Part shown: in pieces, positions 44,114 to 52,787 of the stretch
Layout: every line of letters begins with the position of its first letter
Position numbering within the stretch: position 1 is the stretch's first letter
From: CAVQBJ01 sp963724405
GTDB lineage: Bacteria > Actinomycetota > Thermoleophilia > Solirubrobacterales > Solirubrobacteraceae
Assembly (NCBI GenBank): GCA_963724405.1
Contig: CAVRUQ010000012.1
Span: 434,001-498,000, forward strand
Length of the DNA: 64,000 nucleotides
Direction: 5' to 3'
Program-made: the position numbers and the translations under genes
Notes under the pieces: generated by a model
What the model was told of the DNA's origin: nothing
The model's input: the letters and a program-made list of their open reading frames with translations, nothing else
The model's database searches: none

Positions 44114-45097
44114 TCAGCGCTCGCGGCGACGCTTGCGCTTGTTCGAGCGCGAGTGCTGCCGGACCGTCGGCTCGGGTGGGGCCTCCACGACCGCGGCCCC
44201 TCCGGACGCCGCGTCGCGCGAGCCGCGCCCGCCGAACAGCCCGCGCCGGGGCGGCTCGGGCGTGCCGCCCGCGCCCGCGGCGGCCAGGCGCCGCTCCGCC
44301 GCGGTCGGCCACGGTCGACTCTCGCCGCTCTCCCAGGCGGGTGGATCGCCGCCCGGCCAACGGCCGTAGAGCAGGAAGCCGAGCCCGACGAGCCAGAGCG
44401 CGATCAGCAGCTCGAGCGTCTGCGAGACGGGCAGCACGAACAGGATCGCGCACGCGACCCCGACGTAGCCGAGCATGCGCGGGACGAGCCCGACACGCAT
44501 CGCGTTGACCGACGCCACGCCGACGCCGACGCCGAACGCGATCGCCACGAGTGGGCCGATGGCGGCGAGCACGGCCGTCGGCGTGTTCGTCGTGAGCGCG
44601 TGCTCGACGGCGGCGTCGCTGAAGTTGTGGCCGTGGACGAACTTCGCCGTCTCGATCGCGTTGATCACCTCGTGCGCGATGCTCAGCGCGGCGAAGCCGC
44701 CGCCGCCGACGATCAGCAACAGGCGTGTGGCACGCAGCGATTGCGGCCGGCGGTAGCGCGTCGCCCGCTCCAGGAAGGTGAGGGCGACGACCGCGAAGAC
44801 GACGGCGACGGCGGCGATGACGCTGCCGGCGATCGTGCCGAACGAGTGGGTGTGAATGAAGCGGACCTCGGCGGCGCCCGGGCTGATCGTCGGCGACGCG
44901 ACGCCCTGCAGCGCCGGCGCCAGGCCCTGCAGCACGCCGACGGACGGCGCCGACTTCAGGACCGCCGACAGGATGCTCGTGCTGAGCACGTACAGGAAGC
45001 CGGCTCCGGCGGCGAGTACCGCGACGCGCTGGCGGCGCGCGAGCTCCCAGGCGAGCTGTTCGTCGCGGCTCGGTTCGGTCGTCTCGGACATGGGCAC
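44114..45097 (-). CDS. multi-pass membrane protein, unknown
   Basis: 327 residues (MSETT at 45091 is an alternative start). About six transmembrane segments from residue 25 to 245, including VAVLAAGAGFLYVLSTSIL, TIAGSVIAAVAVVFAVVAL, LLLIVGGGGFAALSIAHEV and PLVAIAFGVGVGVASV. The C-terminal 80 residues are cytoplasmic, Pro/Gly-rich and end in a strongly basic RSNKRKRRRER. No named family is recognised. Its stop codon lies one base from the stop of the convergent LytTR gene. Confidence 0.75.
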   Translation of the reverse strand: MPMSETTEPSRDEQLAWELARRQRVAVLAAGAGFLYVLSTSILSAVLKSAPSVGVLQGLAPALQGVASPTISPGAAEVRFIHTHSFGTIAGSVIAAVAVVFAVVALTFLERATRYRRPQSLRATRLLLIVGGGGFAALSIAHEVINAIETAKFVHGHNFSDAAVEHALTTNTPTAVLAAIGPLVAIAFGVGVGVASVNAMRVGLVPRMLGYVGVACAILFVLPVSQTLELLIALWLVGLGFLLYGRWPGGDPPAWESGESRPWPTAAERRLAAAGAGGTPEPPRRGLFGGRGSRDAASGGAAVVEAPPEPTVRQHSRSNKRKRRRER

Positions 45098-45181
45098 GGG
45101 AGTCTAGGTGACACCGTGCCCAAGCCCGCTCGCGGCGGCCACCGCTCGCGCGCGCCGGCGTTCGCGACTACAGTCCGCGGA

Positions 45182-45628
45182 GTGGAGATTCGCGACGTGA
45201 TGACCGAGTCGGTGGTGACGATGGGTCCCGACCGTTCGGTGCGCGAGGTGGCCGAGCTGATGCGCGAGCGCAACGTCGGCTCGGTCGTGCTCGTCGATGA
45301 CGGCCGGCTGGTCGGGCTCATCACGGACCGTGACCTCGCCGTCGGAGTGCTCGCCGAGGGTCACGACGGCTCCGACGCGGTCGGCGGATACGCGTCGGCG
45401 CCGGTCATCACGGCCACGCCGGGGCTCGACCTGCGCGAGGCCGCGGCGTTGATGGTGCGCCACGGCATCCGCCGGCTGCCGGTGGTCGACGGCGACCATC
45501 TGTCGGGCATCGTGACGCTCGACGACCTCGCCGCGCGCACGGGCGACCCCGAGCTCGGGCACGCGCTCACCGCCGAGATCACCCGCGCGGCGCTGCCGGA
45601 GTTCTACTTTCACGATCGCGGCGGCTGA
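45182..45628 (+). CDS. CBS-domain pair protein
   Basis: 148 residues, GTG start. Two CBS motifs: RDVMTESVVTMGPDRSVREV with GLITDRDLAVGVL, and a second pair APVITATPGLDLREAAALM with GIRRLPVVDGDHLSGIVTLDDL. CBS pairs bind adenosine nucleotides and regulate partner enzymes or channels; alone they are often small cytoplasmic sensors. Length and architecture fit the stand-alone kind. The next gene is 52 bp downstream on the same strand. Confidence 0.9.
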   Translation: MEIRDVMTESVVTMGPDRSVREVAELMRERNVGSVVLVDDGRLVGLITDRDLAVGVLAEGHDGSDAVGGYASAPVITATPGLDLREAAALMVRHGIRRLPVVDGDHLSGIVTLDDLAARTGDPELGHALTAEITRAALPEFYFHDRGG

Positions 45629-45680
45629 GGTCACCGGCGCGACCGACCCGACCCCGTCCGCTCGGCGCTACGATTGCGGT

Positions 45681-45950
45681 ATGGAAGGTGGCTTTGGAGA
45701 TCTCTTCGGCGACCCGGAGGAGTTGCAGAAGCGGCTCGCCCAGTTCGCCGAGCAGATGCAGGGCCAGCAGCGCCTCGCCTGGGCCGACAACGCCATCAAG
45801 CTCGCGGTCGACATGACGGTCGCTGCGGTGAACCGGATCAATCTGCAGGGCAGCGCCGAGGCGCAGGCCGAGCAGATCAGGGCGGTGATGGCCGTCGTCT
45901 TCCCGGAGGCCGTCACGCTCGTGCGCGAAGCGCGCGACGGCCTTCAGTAG
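45681..45950 (+). CDS. small protein of unknown function
   Basis: 89 residues, ATG start. An amphipathic helical N-terminus (DPEELQKRLAQFAEQMQ) is followed by a second helical region (NAIKLAVDMTVAAVNRI) and a third (AQAEQIRAVMAVVFPEAVTLV). No transmembrane segment or cysteine. I do not recognise a family. It overlaps the stop of the convergent flippase-like gene by 7 bp. Confidence 0.6.
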   Translation: MEGGFGDLFGDPEELQKRLAQFAEQMQGQQRLAWADNAIKLAVDMTVAAVNRINLQGSAEAQAEQIRAVMAVVFPEAVTLVREARDGLQ

Positions 45951-46999
45951 CCGGCTCTGCGCGAGGGCTTCGTCCGCGTTCTCGCGGCCGGCGAGCCGGT
46001 CCCGGGTGCCGTCCGCTCGGCGCGCTCGGCCTCCTGCGAGGCCCGTCCGGCGCGCACCACCTCCTTGAAGGAGCGAAAGCGGAAGATGAACACGACCGCG
46101 GCGAGGCCGACCCCCGCCGTGAGGACCGCAATCGCGAGCTGCTGCCCGACCGAGTACGCGGCGACGACCGGCACGCTGGCAAATGAGGCGAAGACCTTCA
46201 CGAGGAGCGCCTGCTGCACCCCCGCGCCGCCGGGCGTGAACGGCACGGCGCCGGCGACGGCCTGGACGCCGAACACGAGCAGGACCTTGTGGAACGACCC
46301 GCCGAGCCGGAAGGCATCGAGCAGGAACCAGTACGCCGTGAAGCGGCAGGCCCACGCGATCACCTGGAAGAAGACGACCTCGCGCAGCCAGCGGCGGCGG
46401 TCACGGAGGATCGTGAAGCCCTGCCGCACGTTCGCCCAGAACGCCTGGACGCGCACCGACAGCACGGCGAAGGCCGCCAGTCCGGCCACCATGATCGTCG
46501 TCAGCAGGAACAGGGTGAACCGGAAGTGGGATGCGAGCCAGGAGAGGTCGAACGAGTTGAGCTGGGCGAACTGCGGCGGCTTGGGGAACACGCCCTGGCT
46601 GAACGCGTAGATGAGGACGAACACGCCGACGATGGCGTCGAAGACCGACTCGACGTAGAAGGCCGCGGCCACCGTCGCGTAGCTCGAGTTCTTGACCGAG
46701 CTCTTCGAGAGGAACAGCTTGATGACGTCTCCGCCCCGCGCCGGGACCACGTTGTTGAATCCGACGGCCGCCCAGTAGGCGCCCCAGATCCGCAGCCAGG
46801 AGATCCGTTCGGCCGGGTAGGCCGCGCGCAGCGAGTTGTAGAACGCGCGCGAGCGCGCGGTCAGGTTGAGCGCGAAGAACAGCAGCCCGATGACGAGCGC
46901 GCCCCAATGCAGCTGGGCGATGTCATTGAAGAACTTCCCGACGGAGTCGAGGAAGGAGGTGAGGCTCTGGCCGATCGATGCGGAGGCGAGCAATGACAA
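45944..46999 (-). CDS. flippase-like integral membrane protein (UPF0104)
   Basis: 351 residues from a TTG at 46999 (GAGG lies 6 bases upstream). Eight or so transmembrane helices with family traits: LFFALNLTARSRAFYNSLR, WAAVGFNNVVPARGGDVIKL and AGAVPFTPGGAGVQQALLV, as in lysylphosphatidylglycerol-synthase TM-type proteins. These lie in cell-envelope pathways and are thought to flip lipids. It lacks the soluble synthase domain, so it is not MprF itself. A Lys/Arg-rich tail ends the protein. Confidence 0.85.
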   Translation of the reverse strand: MSLLASASIGQSLTSFLDSVGKFFNDIAQLHWGALVIGLLFFALNLTARSRAFYNSLRAAYPAERISWLRIWGAYWAAVGFNNVVPARGGDVIKLFLSKSSVKNSSYATVAAAFYVESVFDAIVGVFVLIYAFSQGVFPKPPQFAQLNSFDLSWLASHFRFTLFLLTTIMVAGLAAFAVLSVRVQAFWANVRQGFTILRDRRRWLREVVFFQVIAWACRFTAYWFLLDAFRLGGSFHKVLLVFGVQAVAGAVPFTPGGAGVQQALLVKVFASFASVPVVAAYSVGQQLAIAVLTAGVGLAAVVFIFRFRSFKEVVRAGRASQEAERAERTAPGTGSPAARTRTKPSRRAGY

Positions 47000-47156
47000 G
47001 CTGCCTCAAGCGTATGCGGCCCGCAGACCGTTGCGGCAATCGCCGCCGACCGGCGCGCCGTGGCGCCGTCACGCGGTGGACGGGAATCCGTCGGGAGCGG
47101 CCAATCCGCCGCGAGCCGAATCCTCCCGCCTCAACCAGCGCGGGCGGGACAGTCGG

Positions 47157-47333
47157 CTAGTCCTCGTCTTCGCCGTAGTCGTCGTCGTCCTCGTCGAGGT
47201 CGATGTCGTCGAGATCGATGTCGTCGAGATCGATGTCCTCGTCATCCTGCTCGATCGGTTCGTCGTCGAGGCTCAGAAGTGGCGGCTCGTAGAGCGCGTC
47301 CGCCGCGGTGCGCTCCAGCGTCGTCTCGGGCAT
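47157..47333 (-). CDS. small acidic repeat protein
   Basis: 58 residues, ATG 47333, with AAAGGAG about 9 bp upstream. The first 30 residues are ordinary (MPETTLERTAADALYEPPLL); the rest is almost all Asp and Glu. It contains a DIDLD unit repeated three times, encoded by a 15-bp tandem repeat near 47196-47240. Strongly acidic, no membrane segment. No known family. It stands alone between the flippase-like gene and a divergent gene; the good ribosome site suggests it is real. Confidence 0.6.
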   Translation of the reverse strand: MPETTLERTAADALYEPPLLSLDDEPIEQDDEDIDLDDIDLDDIDLDEDDDDYGEDED

Positions 47334-47457
47334 GCCCGGGTTCTCCTTTCGCGTGTTCGGGGCGCGGCGGATGATAGCCACGGCCCCCGGCCCCGTCGCG
47401 CCTACCCGTCCGCGCCGGCGCTCAAGCCCGCCGCGCCGCGACCGATCACCCGTGAAG

Positions 47458-48189
47458 ATGTCCACGAGTGTCCGGGACCTCGCGGCGCTGACCGCGTCGA
47501 CAACGCCTCCCCCGCCCGCTGCGCCCGCGACCGCGCGCCGGGCCGCCGGCGACGGGTCGAGCGGCTTCGCCGCTGCGCTGGCGAGCGCCAAGACCGCGAG
47601 CACGGGCTCGACGCCGGCCACCGGTGGCGCGTCGGCGCCGGGCGCGGCCACGAAGGGCGCCACGAGCACCGGCGGCGCCGCCGCCCCCGGCTCGAGCTCG
47701 CACGGCTCGGGCAGCGGCAGCTCGGAGCCGTCGCGACCGACCGGCGAGCAGCTGCAGGTCATCCCGGGCGCGCCGTACGCGAAGATCATGAGCGGCTCCG
47801 ACGCCGGCGAGTACCTCAACCAGGGCGCCGGCAACCCCCGCCAGGGCGAGGCGTTCCGCCTCGAGCACCGCGACGGCCTCACGCTGCACGTCTACGGGAG
47901 CGGCAGCGAGGAGACCGTCGAGGTGATCCGCGCGAAGGCACCGGCCGTCACGAGCGCCCCGACGTCGACGACCGGCACGACAACACCGTCCTCGGGCGCG
48001 CCGACGACCTCCGGCAGCACAACGACGCCGGCGTCCGGTGCCACGACGACCTCCGGGACAACGACACCGGCCGCGAGCGACACGGGCACCGACGCATCGA
48101 CGACCGCGGGCGACACCGGAACGAGCGGGTCGAGTTCGTCGGACGCCGGCAGCGACGGCGACGCGTCCAACGGCGCTTCGGGCACGTAG
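47458..48189 (+). CDS. low-complexity Ser/Thr/Gly-rich protein
   Basis: About 243 residues from ATG 47458. Both ends are disordered and dominated by Thr, Ser, Gly, Ala and Pro (TTTPSSGAPTTSGSTTTP). A short ordered middle (about residues 98-160) reads LQVIPGAPYAKIMSGSDAGE, then GNPRQGEAFRLEHRDGLTLHVY. No signal peptide or membrane segment is clear. Function unknown; such composition is seen in surface, flagellar hook-length or phase-separating proteins, none of which is established here. Confidence 0.55.
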   Translation: MSTSVRDLAALTASTTPPPPAAPATARRAAGDGSSGFAAALASAKTASTGSTPATGGASAPGAATKGATSTGGAAAPGSSSHGSGSGSSEPSRPTGEQLQVIPGAPYAKIMSGSDAGEYLNQGAGNPRQGEAFRLEHRDGLTLHVYGSGSEETVEVIRAKAPAVTSAPTSTTGTTTPSSGAPTTSGSTTTPASGATTTSGTTTPAASDTGTDASTTAGDTGTSGSSSSDAGSDGDASNGASGT

Positions 48190-48213
48190 CGCGTCCGCGA
48201 GCCACCGGCCGCG

Positions 48214-48969
48214 TCACCCGGCGACGAGCAGCCGGGCGCCGAGATCGGTCTCCTCGAGTGAGAGCAGCTCCGCGTTGCGCTCGTGCCAGGCCTCCGAGCG
48301 CAGGTCCGCGGCGAGCGCATCGAGCACGCGCCGCTGCACCGCCGGCTCGAATCGTGACCACACCGATGTGGCACGCCGCACCGCCTCGTCGAGATACGCC
48401 CACGGTCGCCGCCAGTAGGCGTGGAAGAAGCCGTCCACGCAGTCCCACGGGATCGGGACCGGCTCGGCGGTCGCCGCGATGGCCGCGGCCCGCTCGGACA
48501 GCGTCGGCCGCGCGGAGGCGGCGGCGCCGAACTCGCGCAGGTAGTCACGCACGAGCCAGTAGCGCGGTATCCAGGTGTTGTCCCACTGGAAGACGACCAC
48601 GCGCCGGGCGACCCTTCGCATCTCCCGCAGCCCCCTGAGCGGGTCCTGCCAGTGGTGATCGCTCAGCACGCTCATCGCGACGTCGAAGCTGCCGTCGCCG
48701 AACGGCAGCGATTCGGCGACACCCGCGACGCACGGCGCGGCGTCGGGCGGGCGCTGTGATCGCATGACCTCCGACGGCTCGATGGCGGTCACCTCGCGGT
48801 CGCGCGGCTCGTAGGAACCGGTGCCGGCGCCCACGTTGAGCACCGTCTCGCCGTCGCCGAGCGCCGACCAGATGCGCTCCGCGATGCGCGCCTCGGTCCG
48901 GCGGCCGACGGCGTAGCCACGGCCGATCTCGTCGTACAGCTCGCCCGCGCGCCCGAGGCCATCCCGCAT
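48214..48969 (-). CDS. class I SAM-dependent methyltransferase
   Basis: 251 residues from ATG 48969 (a GTG at 48999 is an alternative). The SAM-binding motif I is VLNVGAGTGSYEP, followed by the acidic EVTAIEPSEVM and SLPFGDGSFDVAMSVLSDHHW (motif post-II). These are Methyltransf_11-type features. The C-terminal part has WNTWIPRYWLVRDYLREF-like composition with many aromatics. The substrate is unknown. It stands alone, convergent with the low-complexity gene. Confidence 0.9.
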   Translation of the reverse strand: MRDGLGRAGELYDEIGRGYAVGRRTEARIAERIWSALGDGETVLNVGAGTGSYEPRDREVTAIEPSEVMRSQRPPDAAPCVAGVAESLPFGDGSFDVAMSVLSDHHWQDPLRGLREMRRVARRVVVFQWDNTWIPRYWLVRDYLREFGAAASARPTLSERAAAIAATAEPVPIPWDCVDGFFHAYWRRPWAYLDEAVRRATSVWSRFEPAVQRRVLDALAADLRSEAWHERNAELLSLEETDLGARLLVAG

Positions 48970-49091
48970 GGCCTCGGATGATGTCACCGGCCCCGCCACG
49001 CGCCGAGCACCCGTCGTCGTGGGTCGCGCGCGCGACCGGGGGCGCGCCGAGGTTCACGGCGTCGAGCTGGCGGCGCTCCGGCCCCGCCCGC

Positions 49092-49565
49092 CTATGCGGT
49101 CGCGGCCAGCTCTCCGAGCGTCTTGAGGACGTCGTCGTCATGCGTCTTCGGCGTGGCCTTCGGGATGACGTGCGCCACGATCCCGTCGGGGCCGATGATG
49201 AACGTCGCCCGCTGAGCGCCCCAGTAGGTGCGGCCGTACATCGACTTCTCCACCCACACGCCGTAGCGCTCGCAGACGGCGTGGTCGGCGTCGGCGAGCA
49301 GCGTGAAGCCCAGGTCGTGCTTGTCGGCGAACTTCTTGACCGCGCTCACCGGGTCGGGCGACACACCGAGCACCCCCGCGCCCAGGATCTCGTACTGCTG
49401 CCGGTGATCGCGAATGCCACACGCCTGGGTCGTGCAGCCGGGCGTGTCCGCCTTGGGGTAGAAATAGAGCACGACCGGCCGCCCGCGAAGGGCGGACAGT
49501 CGCACGGTCTCGCCGTTCTGATCGGGGAGCTCGAAGTCGGGAGCCTGCTGTCCTGGTTCGATCAT
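49092..49565 (-). CDS. bcp: thioredoxin-dependent peroxiredoxin (BCP/PrxQ)
   Basis: 157 residues. Reduces hydrogen peroxide and organic hydroperoxides using thioredoxin. The peroxidatic Cys is in KADTPGCTTQACGIRD (TPGCT), and the second Cys 5 residues later fits the resolving Cys of the atypical 2-Cys PrxQ group. The C-terminal PKATPKTHDDDVLKTL end is typical. ATG 49565 (MIEPGQQAPDFELPDQ). A truncated copy of its 5' part lies upstream at 50011-50133. Confidence 0.95.
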   Translation of the reverse strand: MIEPGQQAPDFELPDQNGETVRLSALRGRPVVLYFYPKADTPGCTTQACGIRDHRQQYEILGAGVLGVSPDPVSAVKKFADKHDLGFTLLADADHAVCERYGVWVEKSMYGRTYWGAQRATFIIGPDGIVAHVIPKATPKTHDDDVLKTLGELAATA

Positions 49566-49593
49566 GGCGCTAATCGTATTGCGCCGCCGCCCC

Positions 49594-49992
49594 TTATTCG
49601 CCGGTAAGCAACGCCACCGTGAGAGGCCCCGCGTAGCTGGCGAGGTCATCCCATGGCCCGAAGCCGTCGTCGAGCGCGACCTTCATCCATCCGGCCGGTC
49701 CCTGGAGCGCAATCTCGCTCTCGACGAAGCCGAAGAAGCGACCCAGCACATCGCGTCCGTCGGGCTTGACGTGCGCGCTGTCGCGCACGCGGTCGTAGTC
49801 GATGCTCAGGCCCCACACCCGTCCCCCGGCCAACTCGAGCGCGAGCGCGTAGCTCCACATCCCGATGTCCCCATCCCGCGCTGCTACGCCGGGCATCGGA
49901 CCGAACTCCTGCTTCACGTCCACCTCCTGAAAGGCCTCCGGGACCGCAGCCGCGAGACCTCGCACGAAGCGCTCACTGTCCTTCGGGTCCAC
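49594..49992 (-). CDS. hypothetical protein between two bcp-like genes
   Basis: 132 residues, GTG start. It has an N-terminal acidic helix (SERFVRGLAAAVPEAFQEV), then GMWSYALALELAGGRVWGLS and a GWMKVALDDGFGPWDDLAS segment. There is no signal peptide and no membrane segment, and it is unlike anything I recognise. It lies directly between the intact bcp gene (downstream, 28 bp) and the truncated bcp copy (upstream), all on one strand. It could be an insert that came with the duplication. Confidence 0.6.
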   Translation of the reverse strand: MDPKDSERFVRGLAAAVPEAFQEVDVKQEFGPMPGVAARDGDIGMWSYALALELAGGRVWGLSIDYDRVRDSAHVKPDGRDVLGRFFGFVESEIALQGPAGWMKVALDDGFGPWDDLASYAGPLTVALLTGE

Positions 49993-50010
49993 ACGCGGTC
50001 CCGTCGTCCC

Positions 50011-50133
50011 TCAAACGCTCGTACCGCTGCGCGAACTACTGCAATTTCGACCCACCGTGTCCGCCTTGAGGTAGAAACAGAGGGCGACCGGCCGCCCGCG
50101 CAGGGCGGGAGCCTGCTCGCCCTGCTCGATCAT
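50011..50133 (-). pseudogene. truncated bcp copy
   Basis: A 40-codon open frame beginning MIEQGEQAPALRGRPVALCF. Compared with bcp it has an in-frame deletion of 15 residues after MIEPGQQAP and matches again over ALRGRPVVLYFYPKADT. It then leaves the family sequence just before the peroxidatic TPGCT, reading VGRNCSSS and stopping. It lacks the resolving Cys and most of the fold, so it is almost surely non-functional. Confidence 0.75.
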
Positions 50134-50210
50134 GTCGCTTGGTCCTTTCGCGTCGGAGGGGATGGACGAAGGGATGCGCGCCGCGGTCGCCGGCGGACGA
50201 GTCGCCGCGT

Positions 50211-51056
50211 CTACTTCAGCAGGCGCGAGAGGCGCCGGTCCTTCAGGACGCGTCCGCCGGTCTGGCAAGCCGGACAGTAGGCGATCACGTAGTCCTCGAA
50301 ATGCACGGCGGCGAGCGTCGTGCCGCACCGCGGGCAGGGCTCGCCCTCGTGGCGGTGGACCCGCAGCGGCATCGGCAGCTTGTCGGGGATCGGCAGCCGC
50401 ACCGTCTGCTCGTAGTGCGCCAGCGCACCGTCGAGCGTCTGCGCGATCGCCTCGCGCAGCGCCGCGCGCTCGTCGTCGTCGAGGTCGTCGCCGCGCTTGA
50501 AGGGCGACAGGCGGCTCGCCCACAGGATCTCGTCGACCCAGGAGCGCCCGATGCCCGCGATCACCCGCTGGTCGCGCAGGAGCGGATGCAGCGGGCGCGC
50601 GGCGTCGAGGACGGCGTCCAGCGGCGGCGGGTCGGGCCACGCCTCGGGGCCGAGGGTGGCCAGCGCCTCGTCGCTCTCGAGCGCGTCGCGCGTCAGCAGC
50701 TTCACCCACGCGGCCTGCTTGGTGCCGAACTCGCGCAGGCGCAGCTCTCGCCCGTCGGCGAGCCGCACGAGCAGCCGCGACGTGCGGTCGCGGGGGCCGG
50801 CGAGCTTGTCGAACAGCTGCAGGCGCCCGGCCGACATGAGGTGGATGAGCAGCGCGAGGTCGCCCTCCACGTCGACGATGAACTGCTTGCCGCGACGGCG
50901 CACGCCCTCCAGGCGGCGCCCGACGAGGCTGTCCAGCGGCGGGTCGAACGTCTTCAGCGCGTTGACCCCCGGGGCGAGGACCGACTGCACCTGGACGCCG
51001 CGCAGCGCCTCGTCAAGACGACGAGCGGTGATCTCGACCTCGGGCAGTTCGGGCAT
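50211..51056 (-). CDS. Fpg/Nei-family DNA glycosylase
   Basis: 281 residues. Removes oxidised bases from DNA with beta-elimination. The N-terminus MPELPEVEITARRLDEAL gives the catalytic Pro2 and Glu3; the RRRGKQF segment holds the catalytic Lys. The H2TH helix segment reads IAGIGRSWVDEILWASRLSP. The C-terminal zinc finger is CPRCGTTLAAVHF with CPACQTGGRVLKDRRLS. It resembles Fpg/MutM-type enzymes, although Nei-type specificity cannot be excluded. Start at ATG 51056. Confidence 0.92.
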   Translation of the reverse strand: MPELPEVEITARRLDEALRGVQVQSVLAPGVNALKTFDPPLDSLVGRRLEGVRRRGKQFIVDVEGDLALLIHLMSAGRLQLFDKLAGPRDRTSRLLVRLADGRELRLREFGTKQAAWVKLLTRDALESDEALATLGPEAWPDPPPLDAVLDAARPLHPLLRDQRVIAGIGRSWVDEILWASRLSPFKRGDDLDDDERAALREAIAQTLDGALAHYEQTVRLPIPDKLPMPLRVHRHEGEPCPRCGTTLAAVHFEDYVIAYCPACQTGGRVLKDRRLSRLLK

Positions 51057-51144
51057 GCCTGCATCGTAGGGCGACCGGCGCGTCACGCCGGCGCGGACGC
51101 GACTCGAGCGGGTCGCGGCCGCCGGCGGTCGGCGGCCGTTCCCG

Positions 51145-52587
51145 TCAGCGGAAGTACGGAGTGATCGGCGCGCCGGTGTACAGCGTTCCGCTCGGCGAGC
51201 GCCAGCGAACCGCGAAGCTCACCGCGTTGCGCGCCGAGGCGTGCAGGGTCCAGTAGCCGTGCGAGTTGGTGGTCACCGAACGGGCCAGGTCGACCGATCG
51301 GCGCGAGCCCCTGTAGCGCACGAGCACCTGGACGTGCGTGACGCCGGTCGCCGGGCGCACGAGGCCCCAGAGCGAGTAGCGGCTGCCCTGCCGGGCCACG
51401 GTGAGCGGCAGGCGGAAGCCGTAGAAGAGCGGCTTGGGCGACCCGTTGATGTACTCGATGCCGGTCTGGAAGCCGACGTAGCCGCCGTTGACGCTCGAGC
51501 CCGGCGCACCGCCGAGCGGATCGTCGCGCAGCAGGTACTGCGAGAAGGCGGCGACCCGGGAATTCGAGTAGGCGATGTGCTCGGACACGGCGTCGAAGAC
51601 GGCCTGGTTGGCCGGCGAGACCGCGAGGTACTTGTTCGGCTTGGTCTGCCAGCCGAACTCGGTCAGGTAGATCGGCATCCCGCCCCTGATCGCCCCCGCG
51701 CGCGCGGCCAGGTCCAGGGCGTGGGTCAGGCGCGACAGCGAACCGATCGTCACATCGTTGGGGTCGGGCACCCGATAGTAGGGCCCGGCCGGAATCGTGT
51801 AGGCGTGATGCGCCCATGCGTAGGCGGGCAGCGAGGAGCAGGTGCTCGCCTTGCGGTAGTGCGTATTGAGGCACAGCGCCCCCCGCAGGAAGGTCAGCGG
51901 CGCGACGTCGTGGTTGCCGGTCGCGTGCTCATAGCCGGTCGGCGCGGTGTCGCCGATGAGCACCTTCGGAGTCTTGATCCCGGCCGCCTGCAGCCCCGCG
52001 TAGCCGGACTGCCAAAGCGCACGGTAGATGAGCGGCGAGGCAGGCGTCCCGTTGGCATTGAACTGCGGCTCCAGGAAGAACGGGTGGTTCGGCTCGTTCC
52101 AGATCGCCCACAGGCCCACCTGCGAGGAGAACTCCCGCCCGGCGGCCGTCATCAGGTCCCGGAAATAGAGCGGATCCGGGCGCGTCACATAGTCCCGGTG
52201 GCTCGCCGTCGCCCACTTCGGGGCCGGACCGGACACGTCGAGCAGGACCGACCAGTGCAGCTGCCGGGCCGCGGTGATGAGCGCCGCGTACTCGCCCCAC
52301 GAATAGGTGGCCGGGTTGGTGAGATCGACCTTCGGTACCCGCGTGCTGGTCGCCGCCGGCGCGACGTCGCGCCAGTACATGACGATGCGCAGGGCGTGCA
52401 CGCCCTCGGACTGCAGCAGCGCGAGAGCGGCCGGGCGCAGCTTGGCCGACAGCAGCTCCGTTCGGGCCTCGAAGTACGTCGTCTGTCCGGTCGAGGCAAG
52501 GGCGGCGGCCGGGACGGCGGCCACGCCCGCGGCGAGCGTGAGGGCGGCGGCAAGGGTCCAGGCGAGACGGCGTGGAGATGCGTGCAT
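51145..52587 (-). CDS. secreted glycoside hydrolase, clan A-like
   Basis: 480 residues. The signal peptide is about residues 1-37 (RLAWTLAAALTLAAGVAAVP). The TIM-barrel features of GH5/GH39-type enzymes are seen: ALRIVMYWRDVAP early, then VGLWAIWNEPNHPFFLEP with the acid/base Glu and IYLTEFGWQT with the nucleophile Glu. About 80 C-terminal residues form a beta-sandwich-like module. The glycan substrate cannot be given. Start ATG 52587 (MHASPRRLAW); in-frame extension upstream is unlikely. Confidence 0.82.
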   Translation of the reverse strand: MHASPRRLAWTLAAALTLAAGVAAVPAAALASTGQTTYFEARTELLSAKLRPAALALLQSEGVHALRIVMYWRDVAPAATSTRVPKVDLTNPATYSWGEYAALITAARQLHWSVLLDVSGPAPKWATASHRDYVTRPDPLYFRDLMTAAGREFSSQVGLWAIWNEPNHPFFLEPQFNANGTPASPLIYRALWQSGYAGLQAAGIKTPKVLIGDTAPTGYEHATGNHDVAPLTFLRGALCLNTHYRKASTCSSLPAYAWAHHAYTIPAGPYYRVPDPNDVTIGSLSRLTHALDLAARAGAIRGGMPIYLTEFGWQTKPNKYLAVSPANQAVFDAVSEHIAYSNSRVAAFSQYLLRDDPLGGAPGSSVNGGYVGFQTGIEYINGSPKPLFYGFRLPLTVARQGSRYSLWGLVRPATGVTHVQVLVRYRGSRRSVDLARSVTTNSHGYWTLHASARNAVSFAVRWRSPSGTLYTGAPITPYFR

Positions 52588-52787
52588 AAGCGAAAGAAGG
52601 GGGGTCGGAGACAGAGCCAACAGCGTCACGACGCGCGCTGCGGGTTCGGATGCGACCGCGAACCCGGCGAGGGCGGCGCGAGGACCGACGCCTCTAAGAC
52701 ACAATAACGGCGCGGATGTTGCGCTGTTGTACCGACGAATCGTCGCGGTCCCGGCGCGCGGCGCCGCGATCACATAGCGTTTCGGCC

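Noticed and set aside
47157..47333. RiPP precursor peptide
   Set aside because: No maturase, radical SAM enzyme, protease or dedicated transporter is nearby, and the C-terminus is simple Asp/Glu repeats rather than a core peptide.
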